64,000 bases of DNA, taken from contig JADJUW010000001.1 in assembly GCA_016716835.1 (NCBI GenBank), forward strand, positions 2,570,001 to 2,634,000, written 5' to 3'. Within the stretch, counting starts at the first letter, position 1. Every line of letters starts with the position of its first letter. A program made the translations under genes and the position numbers. This document shows positions 43,505 to 52,735 of the stretch, in pieces. Under the pieces are notes generated by a model. It made no database searches. It was not told the DNA's origin and worked only from the letters and a program-made list of their open reading frames with translations. Origin of the DNA: Myxococcales bacterium (GTDB lineage Bacteria; Myxococcota_A; Polyangia; Haliangiales; Haliangiaceae).

Positions 43505-46500
43505 GCAAACCGGTTCCAAGTCGGTGATGCACCACCGCGTCGTCCACCGACGCAGCCACCGGCGGCGCGACGTCGATATGAAGATAGGCCTGATCGCGTA
43601 GCAGCAGCGCATCGAGCCGACACAACACGCCATCGCGATGCGTCGTGCCCGCCGAGCGTTCGAGCACCATCTTGGCGGCATGCAAGGCCGCCGAGGTCAC
43701 CGGCAGGCTGCCTTCCTCCGGGCTGCGATACAGGGTCGCCGCCAAGGCCGCGCGAAACAGCGCCCACGAATTACCCGAGGCGGCCAAATCTTGCACGCGC
43801 TTGCGCCCGCCGCGAAGCAAGTTAGAATAGGCGCGACGTTCGATCACCCACTTAGTCGACGCCGATTCCGGAACCTGCCGCGACTGCACCAGGCGCAAGA
43901 CTTCGAGGTAATCTGGCAAGGCATCGCCTGGCGGACAGTTTTCGATCGCCGCCTCGATTGGCTCCTGCGCGTCCTCAAATCGCGATAGCCCAGCGAGCGC
44001 GTGGGCCAACAGGCGTTGCGCCCGGCGGAGCGCCTCGCTCTGGCCGCTGCCAAGGCTTGCGATGAGGCGCGTGGTTGCCACGTGCGCGCGCTGCCACTCG
44101 CCGACGTCGATGAGGGCGCGTGCATGCGCGAAGAGCACGGCGACGTCGGCTTCGCCACCGAGCGCCAACGCGCGCTCGCACGCGATGATCGCCACGTCGG
44201 GGTCGCCCGCGAGCTGAGCGGCCTCAATCAACGGCATGACGTCGGCCACCGTCGTCGCCGCCGGCAACCGCGCCCATAGCAAGGCCACGAGCTCGGCGTG
44301 GTGGCCAAGCTCGCGATACAAATCGATCACCCACGGCGCATCGGCTTCGCAGATCGCGATGGCATGCCGCGCCGCGCGGATGAGCTGGCCCTCGCGCAAA
44401 TAGAGCGCCGTCAGCGTTTGCCGCGCGATCTTGTCGGTGGGATCGCAGGCGAGGACCCAACGCAAGGCCAAGATGGCCGAGGCGGCGTCGCCGGCCGTTT
44501 CGGCCTCGCGCGCAAACGTCGTCGCCGCGTCGCGGTGATGCGGCACGCCGGTTGCTGGCCACGCCTCGGCAATGTCGGCCGCGAGCGCTTCGCGCGCGAC
44601 AACCGGCACTAACTCAAGCGCGTTGATCGCGGCGCTCACGACCGCGGTATGAATCTTGGGCAGCCCCGAGCGCGACAGCGCCCGCATTAGGTGCAGCCAC
44701 GGGCCCGGCGCATTGCTCGCGGTCGCGGCCAACCAATGCACATCAAGCGCGGCGGCGTCATTGCGTGACCCAAGCATGTCGGACCAAGCGGCGAGCGAGT
44801 ACCCACCCTCGAGCGAACGGGCGCAGCGCGCAAGCATGAAAGCGGCCGGCTCGCCCGCACTAGCATCGGTGCGCAAGTCATCGGCCATGCGCAGCTCCCA
44901 GCCCGCGCGCTCATCGCCGCGCAAGAGCGATGCCACCGTAGGCAAGCCCGCCGTGAGCTCGATGAGCAACGCGCCCCGCGCGGCCTCTAGATCAAGCGTG
45001 CGCTCGATGCGCAAGAGCCACGTATCGAGCAACCATTCCTGCGTCGGCTTGCACGCCTCGATGAGCTCGAGCAAGCCACGTGCGCCCCAGTCGTCGAGTT
45101 CAAAGCGCGCCCGCCGCAGCAAATGCAACGCCTCGGTCGCGATATGACGATATGCGCCCGCCAGCGGCGTTGGCTTGCCTGAGGTAAGCGATAGATAGCG
45201 CGCCAACGAAATCGCTAGCGCATACAGCGTCGCCGCCGCGTGAGCGGGGCCGAGCGATCGCGAGGGCAAGGCCTTCCACCAATCCTGCACCAAGCGATCG
45301 GCCGCGGCGAGCGAGACGTCGACTGGCAAGGCCAGGCGTTCATCGATGGCGGCGATGTGCTGCGCGGCATCTGGCATCGCGACGCGCAGGCCGGCAAACC
45401 ACGCCGGATCGACGCTAAACATCGGGCGTGCGCCGAGGGCCGTCTCAATAAGCGCGGCATCGACGCCGGGCACAAAATCGGCCAAATCGCGCGCCAACAT
45501 TTGGGCGCGCCGCAGCGCCGCCGTGCCAAGCAGCCGACGCAAGACGTCGTCCCATTCTTTGGGGTCGCGGATGGCCGCGAGGCGCCACAAGCGATTGATC
45601 TCCGCATCGCGCCGGCTGTTGGGCCGCCGCAATTCCACGGCCTGGATCAGATCAACGGCGCGTGCCAATTCGCCGCGCAGCAGGTGTAGCTTGGCGACGA
45701 TGAGCGCCAAGGCCTCGTCTTCGCTGCCAAACTTCGCCAGAAACACCTCGCCGCAAACCAGGGCTTGATCTTCGCGGCCCACGAGCAACAAGGCTTCCAC
45801 CGCGATGGCCGCATCACGTGCATTGGTCGCGGCGGCGATCGAATGAATCCGCACCGCCATCGCGAGGTCTCCGCGCACATGCGCCGCGCGCAAATCGGCG
45901 TGCGCGACGACGGCGAGGTCGCTCGTCCACCGCGTCACCATGGCGCTCTCCTCGGCAAACTGTGGCTGCAAGTCGGCGGGCATGTCGGCCAGGACGCTCC
46001 GTGCCCGCGCAACGGCCTCGTCGTAACGACCGGCACCCATCATGGCTTCGGCGAGCAACATCCCCGCGCGAAACTTGGCTTGCGCATCGAACTGTTTGCC
46101 GGCGGCGCTTTGTAAGCCTTCGAGCACGTCGCCGTAGCGAAACTGCGCCTCGGCGAGCGCGTGCCCAGGGCGGCCGCTCCGCAGCGCAAAGCGCACGCAG
46201 TCCAGGTGCGCGGCGAAATAGGTCGGCGACACCTCGGCCGCGCGCTGAGCCCATCGGAAGGCCTCTTCGTAGCGACCTTGGCGGGCCAGCTCAGTGGCAT
46301 AATTGTGCAGCGCCACGGGATTAGCTGGCAGCAAGCTGGCGGCGACGCCTTGATGCCTAAGGCCAAGCGATAGGCCATGCTTATTGGCCGCCGCAAAGGC
46401 CTCGCCCCACACGGCGAGATGCGCCTTGCCGTACATCGGCGCGTCCTCGATGACCGAGAAGATTTCCCGGCGGTTGGTGGCGCCCGTCCGCAGGCCTAGC

Positions 46501-47186
46501 AAAAAATCGTGGTAGCGCGCAGCGACATGGGTCGGATCGCGACGCAACGTGGCGGCGAAGCATGCGTCGCGCCAATCAGCGCGTAGCTGGGCGAGCGCCT
46601 GCAAGCACGCCGTCGCTAGGGGCGTTGCCAACGCGCTATACGGCGTCACCGCCTGGAGTTGGGACGGCAGCGAGCTGGCGGATTTTGCCGTCGCTAGCTC
46701 GGTCGTGGCATCGACGAGCTGCTTGCCGGAAAACTCGTGAAGCTGGGGCGTTTCGCTGAGATGGCGCGCATCGAGCCATGCGCTCAGGGCCAAGTTGAGC
46801 GATGCCGCTAGCGAGGGCGCCTCGCCCGCGAATACTTGTTTGCCGGCGACCGGCCTTCGGCTATGCAGCCGCACCGCGTCGCTACCTAAGGGCCACTCAA
46901 GCCAAAGCAGCTCGTGCCGCCGATTGACCTGAAAGTGCCACTGCCCGACGTCATCAAAATCCGCATGGCGCGCGTTGAGCAACTGCCCCGAGGGGTCGGT
47001 CCACGGCTCGTCGCTGGCGTCAAACACCGCGCAGACCGGGTGCGCCACGAGCGCATTGCACATCAAATGGCCGAGCACGCGCGCCGCGAATTCGGCGATG
47101 GGTCCTTCGAGCTTGCTCGTGCCGTCGGTCCCGACTATTAAGCTCGGCAGCACGCACACGCGGTGAGGATATGGCGCTGGAGGCAT
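43488..47186 (-). CDS. Large TPR-repeat protein, cytosolic, unknown partner
   Basis: 1232 aa from ATG 47186 (47222 is a possible upstream start). The N-terminal ~180 residues are a mixed alpha/beta domain without recognised family (VCVLPSLIVGTDGTSKLEGP). The rest is helical with tetratricopeptide units such as PVALHNYATELARQGRYEEA, GDLAMAVRIHSIAAATNARD and DPDVAIIACERALALGGEAD. No signal peptide or membrane segment is seen. Such proteins serve as scaffolds; here nothing shows the partner. Its gene ends inside the YggS start, implying coupled translation. Confidence 0.85.
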   Translation of the reverse strand: MPPAPYPHRVCVLPSLIVGTDGTSKLEGPIAEFAARVLGHLMCNALVAHPVCAVFDASDEPWTDPSGQLLNARHADFDDVGQWHFQVNRRHELLWLEWPLGSDAVRLHSRRPVAGKQVFAGEAPSLAASLNLALSAWLDARHLSETPQLHEFSGKQLVDATTELATAKSASSLPSQLQAVTPYSALATPLATACLQALAQLRADWRDACFAATLRRDPTHVAARYHDFLLGLRTGATNRREIFSVIEDAPMYGKAHLAVWGEAFAAANKHGLSLGLRHQGVAASLLPANPVALHNYATELARQGRYEEAFRWAQRAAEVSPTYFAAHLDCVRFALRSGRPGHALAEAQFRYGDVLEGLQSAAGKQFDAQAKFRAGMLLAEAMMGAGRYDEAVARARSVLADMPADLQPQFAEESAMVTRWTSDLAVVAHADLRAAHVRGDLAMAVRIHSIAAATNARDAAIAVEALLLVGREDQALVCGEVFLAKFGSEDEALALIVAKLHLLRGELARAVDLIQAVELRRPNSRRDAEINRLWRLAAIRDPKEWDDVLRRLLGTAALRRAQMLARDLADFVPGVDAALIETALGARPMFSVDPAWFAGLRVAMPDAAQHIAAIDERLALPVDVSLAAADRLVQDWWKALPSRSLGPAHAAATLYALAISLARYLSLTSGKPTPLAGAYRHIATEALHLLRRARFELDDWGARGLLELIEACKPTQEWLLDTWLLRIERTLDLEAARGALLIELTAGLPTVASLLRGDERAGWELRMADDLRTDASAGEPAAFMLARCARSLEGGYSLAAWSDMLGSRNDAAALDVHWLAATASNAPGPWLHLMRALSRSGLPKIHTAVVSAAINALELVPVVAREALAADIAEAWPATGVPHHRDAATTFAREAETAGDAASAILALRWVLACDPTDKIARQTLTALYLREGQLIRAARHAIAICEADAPWVIDLYRELGHHAELVALLWARLPAATTVADVMPLIEAAQLAGDPDVAIIACERALALGGEADVAVLFAHARALIDVGEWQRAHVATTRLIASLGSGQSEALRRAQRLLAHALAGLSRFEDAQEPIEAAIENCPPGDALPDYLEVLRLVQSRQVPESASTKWVIERRAYSNLLRGGRKRVQDLAASGNSWALFRAALAATLYRSPEEGSLPVTSAALHAAKMVLERSAGTTHRDGVLCRLDALLLRDQAYLHIDVAPPVAASVDDAVVHHRLGTGLHVGHR

Positions 47187-47236
47187 GGACGAGCCATAAG
47201 GATACAGACCCGCGCCAGCCACGTGCTACTTGAGGG

Positions 47237-47261
47237 GCGGGTTTTTCTTGAATAAACCCGC
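47237..47261. other. Perfect hairpin in the divergent region upstream of the RRM gene
   Basis: GCGGGTTT and AAACCCGC form an 8-bp perfect stem around a 9-nt loop. It lies between the start of the TPR gene (minus) and the RRM gene (plus), so it is upstream of both. There is no T-tract on either strand right after the stem; a regulatory hairpin or leftover terminator is equally possible. The remaining 47262-47477 shows nothing else apart from the RRM ribosome-binding site. Confidence 0.4.
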
Positions 47262-47477
47262 GCTCGTGCCACACCATCCCACCCTGCTTCAGCTTGCCGC
47301 GTGCCTGTGGCCCAGCGCTCGTCCGTCGAGACAATGGCGGGACATGGCTGGGTCGACGAAAGTGCATTTTGGCTAGCATTTGGCCCAGATACGTTGTGAT
47401 ACGCTGCTTAAGCGGCGGACCTTCGTCGCGCTTGCGGCAACCAACGGCAACGGGGCAAATAGGAGAACTACGAGGTT

Positions 47478-48023
47478 ATGGGTACGAAGCTCTACGTGGG
47501 CAATCTCAACTACAACACCAATGAGGAATCGCTTCGCCTGATGTTTTCCAGCAATGGACGACAGGTAGCCAAAGTTTCCTTGGTCATTGACCGTGAAACT
47601 GGGCGCTCCCGAGGTTTTGCGTTTGTTGAGATGGCCACGCCCGAAGACGCCGCGTCGGCGATGCAGGAACTCGAAGGCGCCGACCTCGACGGCCGCGCGC
47701 TGCGCATCAATGAAGCACGCGAGCGCGATCCCAACGCGCCGCGGCCGCCTCCGCGCACCTTTGGTGGCGGCGCGCCAGGTGGTGGCGCGGGCGGCGGCGG
47801 TTTTGGGCCGCCACGTGCGCCTAGCAGCGGCGGGTTCGGCGCGCCACGGCCTGCGGGCGGCGGCGGCTTTGGCGGCCCACCCAGCGGCGGCTTTCGCGAT
47901 GCCGGCGGGCCACGTGGGGGCGACAAGAAGCCTCGCGGTGGCGGTCGACCTAAGCCAGAAGATGATCGACGTGGCGGTGGCGGCGGTAAGCGCCGCGGTC
48001 ACGAAGACGACGGCGAGTGGTAG
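47478..48023 (+). CDS. RRM-domain RNA-binding protein with Gly/Arg/Pro-rich tail
   Basis: 181 aa; preceded by GAGG. Residues 1-80 are one RNA-recognition motif: RNP2 is KLYVGNL and RNP1 is RGFAFVEM. The C-terminal ~95 residues are Gly/Pro/Arg-rich (RGG-like), as in cyanobacterial and myxobacterial glycine-rich RNA-binding proteins induced by cold or stress. It probably remodels or protects RNA. The RluA-type gene starts 7 nt before its stop, so the pair forms an operon concerned with RNA. Confidence 0.93.
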   Translation: MGTKLYVGNLNYNTNEESLRLMFSSNGRQVAKVSLVIDRETGRSRGFAFVEMATPEDAASAMQELEGADLDGRALRINEARERDPNAPRPPPRTFGGGAPGGGAGGGGFGPPRAPSSGGFGAPRPAGGGGFGGPPSGGFRDAGGPRGGDKKPRGGGRPKPEDDRRGGGGGKRRGHEDDGEW

Positions 48024-48970
48024 CCAATTCAGCAGCCGCACCGATGCGGTTTATTGCCGATGACAGCGATGTCGGCGTGCGGCTTGATCAGGCGATCGCG
48101 CGCCATTTTCCCGATATCTCGCGACGCCGCGCCAAAGATCTAATCGGGATAGGCGGTGTCTTCGTCAATCGCACGCGCGTGAAGCAATCAAGCCGGGTGC
48201 TCGCGCGCGGCGATCGGGTGGAGCTTCATCTCGGCTCGGCCGAGGCCACGGTAACGCGCGGTGCGGCCCACCAAGCCGAGCTGCCCGAATTCGATATCGC
48301 GTTCGAAGACGAACATCTGATCGTCGTCAACAAGCCCGCGAGGATGATCACGGCGCCCACGCCCGAAAGTGACCGCGGCAATCTGCTGTGGTTTTTGGGC
48401 GCGCGGCAGCGCCAGCAGCAGGCCGCGGCGCAGGCCGGCGAGGTCAATGCGCGCACCGCAGCGGGAGGCGCGCGCATCATGTTGGTGCATCGCCTCGACA
48501 TGGGCACGTCTGGGTTGCTCGTCTTTGCGAAGACCGACGCCGCCAATCGCGCGCTCGCCGATCGCTTTTCCGACCACGATATCGAGCGCCAATATGAAGC
48601 CTTGGCGCTCGGGCATTCCGCGCGCAGCGACTTCACGGTCGAGAGCCCGATCGAAGGCCGCGCCGCGCGCACGCACGCCGAGGTAATCGCGCGCGTTGGA
48701 GAGGCAACGCACTTTCGGCTAACGCTGTTTACCGGCCGTACCCACCAAATTCGCATCCACCTGGCACGCGAAGGCCTGCCCGTCTTGGGCGACAAAAAGT
48801 ATGGTTCGCCGGCCGCCTTGGCATTTCTGCCGCGCGCGCCGCGCCTCATGTTGCACGCCGCCGTGCTCGGCTTTGTGCACCCCGCCACCGGCGAGGCGCT
48901 GCGCCTCGTCTGCCCGCCGCCTGATGACTTCGCGTCGTACGCGCGCGAGCTTGCGTCGACGGCAACCTAG
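48017..48970 (+). CDS. RluA family pseudouridine synthase
   Basis: 317 aa; the start at 48017 overlaps the RRM gene end, with ATG 48044 as an alternative. An S4 RNA-binding domain (VRLDQAIARHFPDISRRRAK, GGVFVNRTRVKQSSRVLARGD) comes before the catalytic domain. The catalytic Asp is in VHRLDMGTSGLLVFAKT, and GRTHQIRIHL and KKYG are conserved downstream. It isomerises uridine in rRNA or tRNA; the RluA, C or D subtype cannot be told. Tail-to-tail with dapF, overlapping by 4 bp. Confidence 0.94.
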   Translation: MVANSAAAPMRFIADDSDVGVRLDQAIARHFPDISRRRAKDLIGIGGVFVNRTRVKQSSRVLARGDRVELHLGSAEATVTRGAAHQAELPEFDIAFEDEHLIVVNKPARMITAPTPESDRGNLLWFLGARQRQQQAAAQAGEVNARTAAGGARIMLVHRLDMGTSGLLVFAKTDAANRALADRFSDHDIERQYEALALGHSARSDFTVESPIEGRAARTHAEVIARVGEATHFRLTLFTGRTHQIRIHLAREGLPVLGDKKYGSPAALAFLPRAPRLMLHAAVLGFVHPATGEALRLVCPPPDDFASYARELASTAT

Positions 48971-49878
48971 CCCGGGCGACGCGACGCAAGAATGTCGGCA
49001 ACCTCGAGCGTACCTCGCGCGACGCGTTGCGCGGGACCCGTCATCGTGACGCGGCTATAGTCGGCCTCGACAAGAATCTGCAGCGTGCCGCCGGGGAGAT
49101 GCACGGCGATCGGGAGCCCGGGGGCGGTGAGGCCGGCGCGACAAGCGGCAACGGCGGTGGCGCACGCGCCCGTGCCGCATGCGAGCGTGATGCCGCAGCC
49201 GCGCTCCCACACCACGAGGTCGAGCGCCTGGGCGCCGCGCACGTGGGCAAACTCGACGTTGGTGCGCGCCGGAAACATGGGATGGGTTTCGATGGCGGGC
49301 CCGACACGCTGCGCGAGTTCCATCGCCTGCGCGCGCGAGGCCACGAAGGCAATCGCATGCGGGTTGCCCATTGAGACCGCGGCAAATGTTGTTGACGGTG
49401 GTAGGCCGGCGACATCAACGACGAGGTTGTCGGCAACGTCCGCGCTCGGCCCCGCCACCGGTACCTCGCCGCGCAGCCAACGCGGCCGGCCCATGTCGAC
49501 GCTCACCATCACGGCGCCGTCGGCGACGGTGGTCACGTCACACGTGAGCAGGCCCGCCCCAGTATCGATCGCCATCGGGTTGGCGGTGACGCCCGCCTCC
49601 TCGCGCAGGTAGCGAGCGACGCAGCGAATGCCGTTGCCGCACATTTCGGCCTCGCTGCCGTCGCTATTGAGCACGCGCATGCGCGCCACCGAGCCGCTGG
49701 ACGTTGGCGGCAAGATCGCCAAGACGCCGTCGCCGCCGACGCCAAATTGGCGATCGCAAACGGCTGTAACAAATGCTGGCGTCTGCACGGCGGCGCGCAA
49801 ATCGTCTGCGGCGGCTCGAAGATCGACGACGATAAAATCGTTGCCGAGGCCGTGATACTTAACGAAGGCAGTTTTCAC
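48967..49878 (-). CDS. dapF: Diaminopimelate epimerase
   Basis: 303 aa. The two catalytic cysteines are in AEMCGNGIRCVARY and LACGTGACATAV. KYHGLGNDFIVVDL marks the N-terminus and VEFAHV follows in the second half. It interconverts LL- and meso-diaminopimelate for lysine and peptidoglycan synthesis. The length is slightly above the E. coli 274. Convergent with RluA, 4-bp overlap; upstream on the same strand is secG. Confidence 0.97.
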   Translation of the reverse strand: MKTAFVKYHGLGNDFIVVDLRAAADDLRAAVQTPAFVTAVCDRQFGVGGDGVLAILPPTSSGSVARMRVLNSDGSEAEMCGNGIRCVARYLREEAGVTANPMAIDTGAGLLTCDVTTVADGAVMVSVDMGRPRWLRGEVPVAGPSADVADNLVVDVAGLPPSTTFAAVSMGNPHAIAFVASRAQAMELAQRVGPAIETHPMFPARTNVEFAHVRGAQALDLVVWERGCGITLACGTGACATAVAACRAGLTAPGLPIAVHLPGGTLQILVEADYSRVTMTGPAQRVARGTLEVADILASRRPG

Positions 49879-49910
49879 GGATCAGGCGTAGCGCACTTCG
49901 CGCCGCGACG

Positions 49911-50471
49911 CTACTGAGCGACTGGTGCAGGTGTAGGTGCCGGTGCCGCCGTCGCTGGTGCTGGTGCTGGTGCTGCAGCCGGTGCCGCCACTGGTGCGGG
50001 AACAACTGGGGTAGGCGTTGCCGCGGCAGGCGCGACGGGTGCCGGTACCGATGGGTCGGCCGCGGGGGCGGTCGCTGGCGCCGCCGGATCAGTCACTGTC
50101 GGCGCGGTCGCCGGATCGACCACAGGTACTTCGGTCGGCGCTGTGGGCTGGATGCCTTGCATGGCTTTTTTAAGCGCTTCATCTTCAGCGGAAACCTTGG
50201 CGGCTGCCTCGGCGCCGAGATCTTTTAAATTCTTGTTCGCCTTGCTGGCGACATACGCGAGCGTGATCGACGTCAGCATAAAGATGCACGCAGCCCATGT
50301 TGTTAGCTTTTGCAGAAATGGATTGGCGCCCGAGCCGCCAAAGACGCTCGCGGTATTGCCGCCGCCACCGAACGCCGAACCCATGCCACCTGATTTGCCT
50401 GATTGCAACAGCACGGTCAGCATGAGGAACAAGCACACGATCACGTGCAGAACGATGAGCAGCGTCTCCAT
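49911..50471 (-). CDS. secG: Preprotein translocase subunit SecG with long Pro/Ala tail
   Basis: 186 aa from ATG 50471. The SecG core (~1-90) has two membrane helices (LLIVLHVIVCLFLMLTVLL, TTWAACIFMLTSITLAYVAS) and the loop LLQSGKSGGMGSAFGGGGNT. After residue ~120 an unusual ~65-residue low-complexity tail of Pro/Ala/Thr/Val follows (repeated PAPVAAP-type units), which E. coli SecG (110 aa) lacks. SecG assists SecYEG in export. It follows tpiA by ~110 bp on the same strand. Confidence 0.93.
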   Translation of the reverse strand: METLLIVLHVIVCLFLMLTVLLQSGKSGGMGSAFGGGGNTASVFGGSGANPFLQKLTTWAACIFMLTSITLAYVASKANKNLKDLGAEAAAKVSAEDEALKKAMQGIQPTAPTEVPVVDPATAPTVTDPAAPATAPAADPSVPAPVAPAAATPTPVVPAPVAAPAAAPAPAPATAAPAPTPAPVAQ

Positions 50472-50584
50472 AGGGCTCGGTTTGTACCCCAAGCGCCCTA
50501 GGGGTGCAAGCCTCGCCGCCCCCGGCCCCTACAAATATTCAACAGTAATTATAAATAGATAGGCCAATCCTGAGTACATGATGG

Positions 50585-51337
50585 TCAGGTCATTGCGGCT
50601 GCAATCGCAGCAAAATCGGCCGCCACTAACGACGCGCCGCCAACCAAGGCGCCGTCGATGTCGGGCCCCGCCATTAAGGCCGAGGTATTTGCCGCTTTGA
50701 CGGAGCCGCCGTAAAGCACGCGCGTTGCCGCCGCCGCTGTTGGTTGCGCCGCTGCCAAGAGCCCGCGAATGTGGGCGTGCACGTCCTGGGCTTGCGCAGG
50801 CGTCGCAGTGCGGCCAGTGCCGATCGCCCACACCGGTTCGTAAGCGATCACGACGGCGCTCATGTCGGCAACGCCTTGCAACGCCGCCGCAAGCTGCGCC
50901 TCGATCACGCCGAAGGTTTGATCGCCGTCTCGCTGCGCCAGGGTTTCCCCAACGCACACCACGGGTACTAAGTCCGCCGCCAAAATCGCCGCGGTCTTGC
51001 GGGCAACTAGTTCATCGGTCTCACCAAACAGCTGGCGTCGCTCGCTGTGGCCCACCAATACATACCGCACGCCGAGCTCGGCCAACATCGCGACCGCAAT
51101 CTCGCCGGTGTACGCGCCGTCCGCGGCAAAATGACAGGCTTGCGCGGCGAGCGCAAAGTGCTTCCGTGACGCCTCGCCGATGGCCGTTGCAGCGGCTGGT
51201 AGCGACGTAAACGCCGGTGCCACGGCCAGCTCAACCTCCTGCGGCCAGGTTTGGCTCAAGGCTTGTTCAAACCACTTCCTCGTCTGCGCGACGCCGTGGT
51301 TCATTTTCCAGTTTCCGATGAGCAAAGGCCGCCGCAT
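50585..51337 (-). CDS. tpiA: Triosephosphate isomerase
   Basis: 250 aa, full length. The catalytic residues are Lys in GNWKMNHG, His in YVLVGHSERR and Glu in IAYEPVWAIGTGRTA; GGASL carries the phosphate-binding end. It interconverts DHAP and glyceraldehyde-3-phosphate. It is separated from gap-pgk (57-58 kb) by the pseudopilin and GGDEF-kinase genes. secG follows. Confidence 0.97.
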   Translation of the reverse strand: MRRPLLIGNWKMNHGVAQTRKWFEQALSQTWPQEVELAVAPAFTSLPAAATAIGEASRKHFALAAQACHFAADGAYTGEIAVAMLAELGVRYVLVGHSERRQLFGETDELVARKTAAILAADLVPVVCVGETLAQRDGDQTFGVIEAQLAAALQGVADMSAVVIAYEPVWAIGTGRTATPAQAQDVHAHIRGLLAAAQPTAAAATRVLYGGSVKAANTSALMAGPDIDGALVGGASLVAADFAAIAAAMT

Positions 51338-51360
51338 GGCCCCAGTGTATCCAATAACCG

Positions 51361-52641
51361 CTAGTACCCAACGCCGAGATTACGCAAATCAGATTTCCAC
51401 TGCAGATAGCGAATGGCGCGCGACTTCGTTGGGAGCCAGGCACCTCCGAGATACGACGCGGTCTTTGCGCTGCGATTGGCGACCGGCACCAGCTCGGTCG
51501 CGGTGATGCCGCCGACCTCACGTATCGATTGCGCGAAGAGGTGAAAGGTAATATCCGTCGCCTGGATGTCGTTACCCCCGGCCGGAGAGGGATTGGCGGC
51601 GAGCAAGGTTTTGACGGGGCCACCGACGCGAAAATTAATGTTGTTGCAACCCACCTGGTTGATGTCACAGGTGACGTCAACAATGTCTTCGCTGAAAAAC
51701 GGGGTCACCACGGTGGCATAGCCACTGGGCTGGTATGCCGGCGCGATCGGCACAAAGCCCGCCGCCGGGAAATTATTGGTGCGGACGTAGCTCGCCTGCA
51801 CCTGCAGGTCGATGAACCCCAGCGCGATGTCTTGCCAGTCGTCGATGAGGCCGCCCATCGCGCTGCGTTGCAGCACGCCTTCGACGTTGGTGCCGACCGT
51901 TACGGTGGAGATGCGGTAGGCCGAAACGTTTAGCCGATAGGCCCGCGTCACGGCGCCTGCGCCGGCTTCGATGTGATTGAAGCAGACGCGCGCGCACGCG
52001 GGCGTCGAATCCGTGGTGAAACTAAATCCCGTCGTGGTAATCGTTACTCGACCCACACAGGCCTCGGTGATGGCCATGGGCAACGTGCCAGGGTCGTCGT
52101 CGGGATCGAATTCGGTGTTTGCGACCACGACCAATTCATTGGCCGTAAAGATGGCGGGCTGCGCGGTGACCCCATCGTTGGCGACCGTCACAAACGTGGA
52201 GTCGCCAGGGGTTGGGCATAACGGGTCAATGACGCGCTGCGACCGCGCGAGGTCGGCGGCAAAGAAACGAACTTGATCGACGTCATCTGCGCCACCGTCG
52301 ATGATCTGCACGGCCGAATTTAGCTGGCCGTTGGTCTCCAAGCCGATGGGGAATTCGAGCGACCCATCGCCGTCGAGATCGCCGTTAAAATCGGTGCGAA
52401 ACCCGTTGGGCATGCCAACCCCTGCCTGCTTGGCATCGCGGTCGATCATCGCTTGGACTGATTGTAGGGTAAATTGCAGATCGGAGACGCGTGATTGAAT
52501 GCCGAACGAATCGGTCATGCGAAATTGAATGTTGAATACAAACAGCATCACGACCGAGGCGATCGCAACAGCGATCATGACCTCGATCAGCGTAAAACCG
52601 CTACGGTGTGGCGCGGGGTGCGAGGCCTGCTCAAACATCAT
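51361..52641 (-). CDS. Prepilin-type pseudopilin, PilW-like
   Basis: 426 aa. The prepilin-peptidase site and helix are HRSGFTLIEVMIAVAIASVV with the usual G-F-T-L-I-E; the leader is 14 residues. The ~380-residue globular part with TTDSTPACARVCFNHIEAGA and SLEFPIGLETNGQLN fits large minor pilins (PilW/PulJ-type) of type IV pili or type II secretion. In myxobacteria such proteins take part in pilus assembly for motility or secretion. No partner pilin genes adjoin it; a single cassette is likely. Confidence 0.9.
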   Translation of the reverse strand: MMFEQASHPAPHRSGFTLIEVMIAVAIASVVMLFVFNIQFRMTDSFGIQSRVSDLQFTLQSVQAMIDRDAKQAGVGMPNGFRTDFNGDLDGDGSLEFPIGLETNGQLNSAVQIIDGGADDVDQVRFFAADLARSQRVIDPLCPTPGDSTFVTVANDGVTAQPAIFTANELVVVANTEFDPDDDPGTLPMAITEACVGRVTITTTGFSFTTDSTPACARVCFNHIEAGAGAVTRAYRLNVSAYRISTVTVGTNVEGVLQRSAMGGLIDDWQDIALGFIDLQVQASYVRTNNFPAAGFVPIAPAYQPSGYATVVTPFFSEDIVDVTCDINQVGCNNINFRVGGPVKTLLAANPSPAGGNDIQATDITFHLFAQSIREVGGITATELVPVANRSAKTASYLGGAWLPTKSRAIRYLQWKSDLRNLGVGY

Positions 52642-52735
52642 TTAATTGTATCATGTGCCGTTGCGACATGCGGTGATTTCGCCGCGAGGCGGTGCCAGGT
52701 CGCGCTTGGTACGACATGTGCGAAGCCGCCGCACA

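Noticed and set aside
47237..47261. Hairpin as a Rho-independent terminator
   Set aside because: It lies upstream of both neighbours and has no adjacent T-run on either strand.
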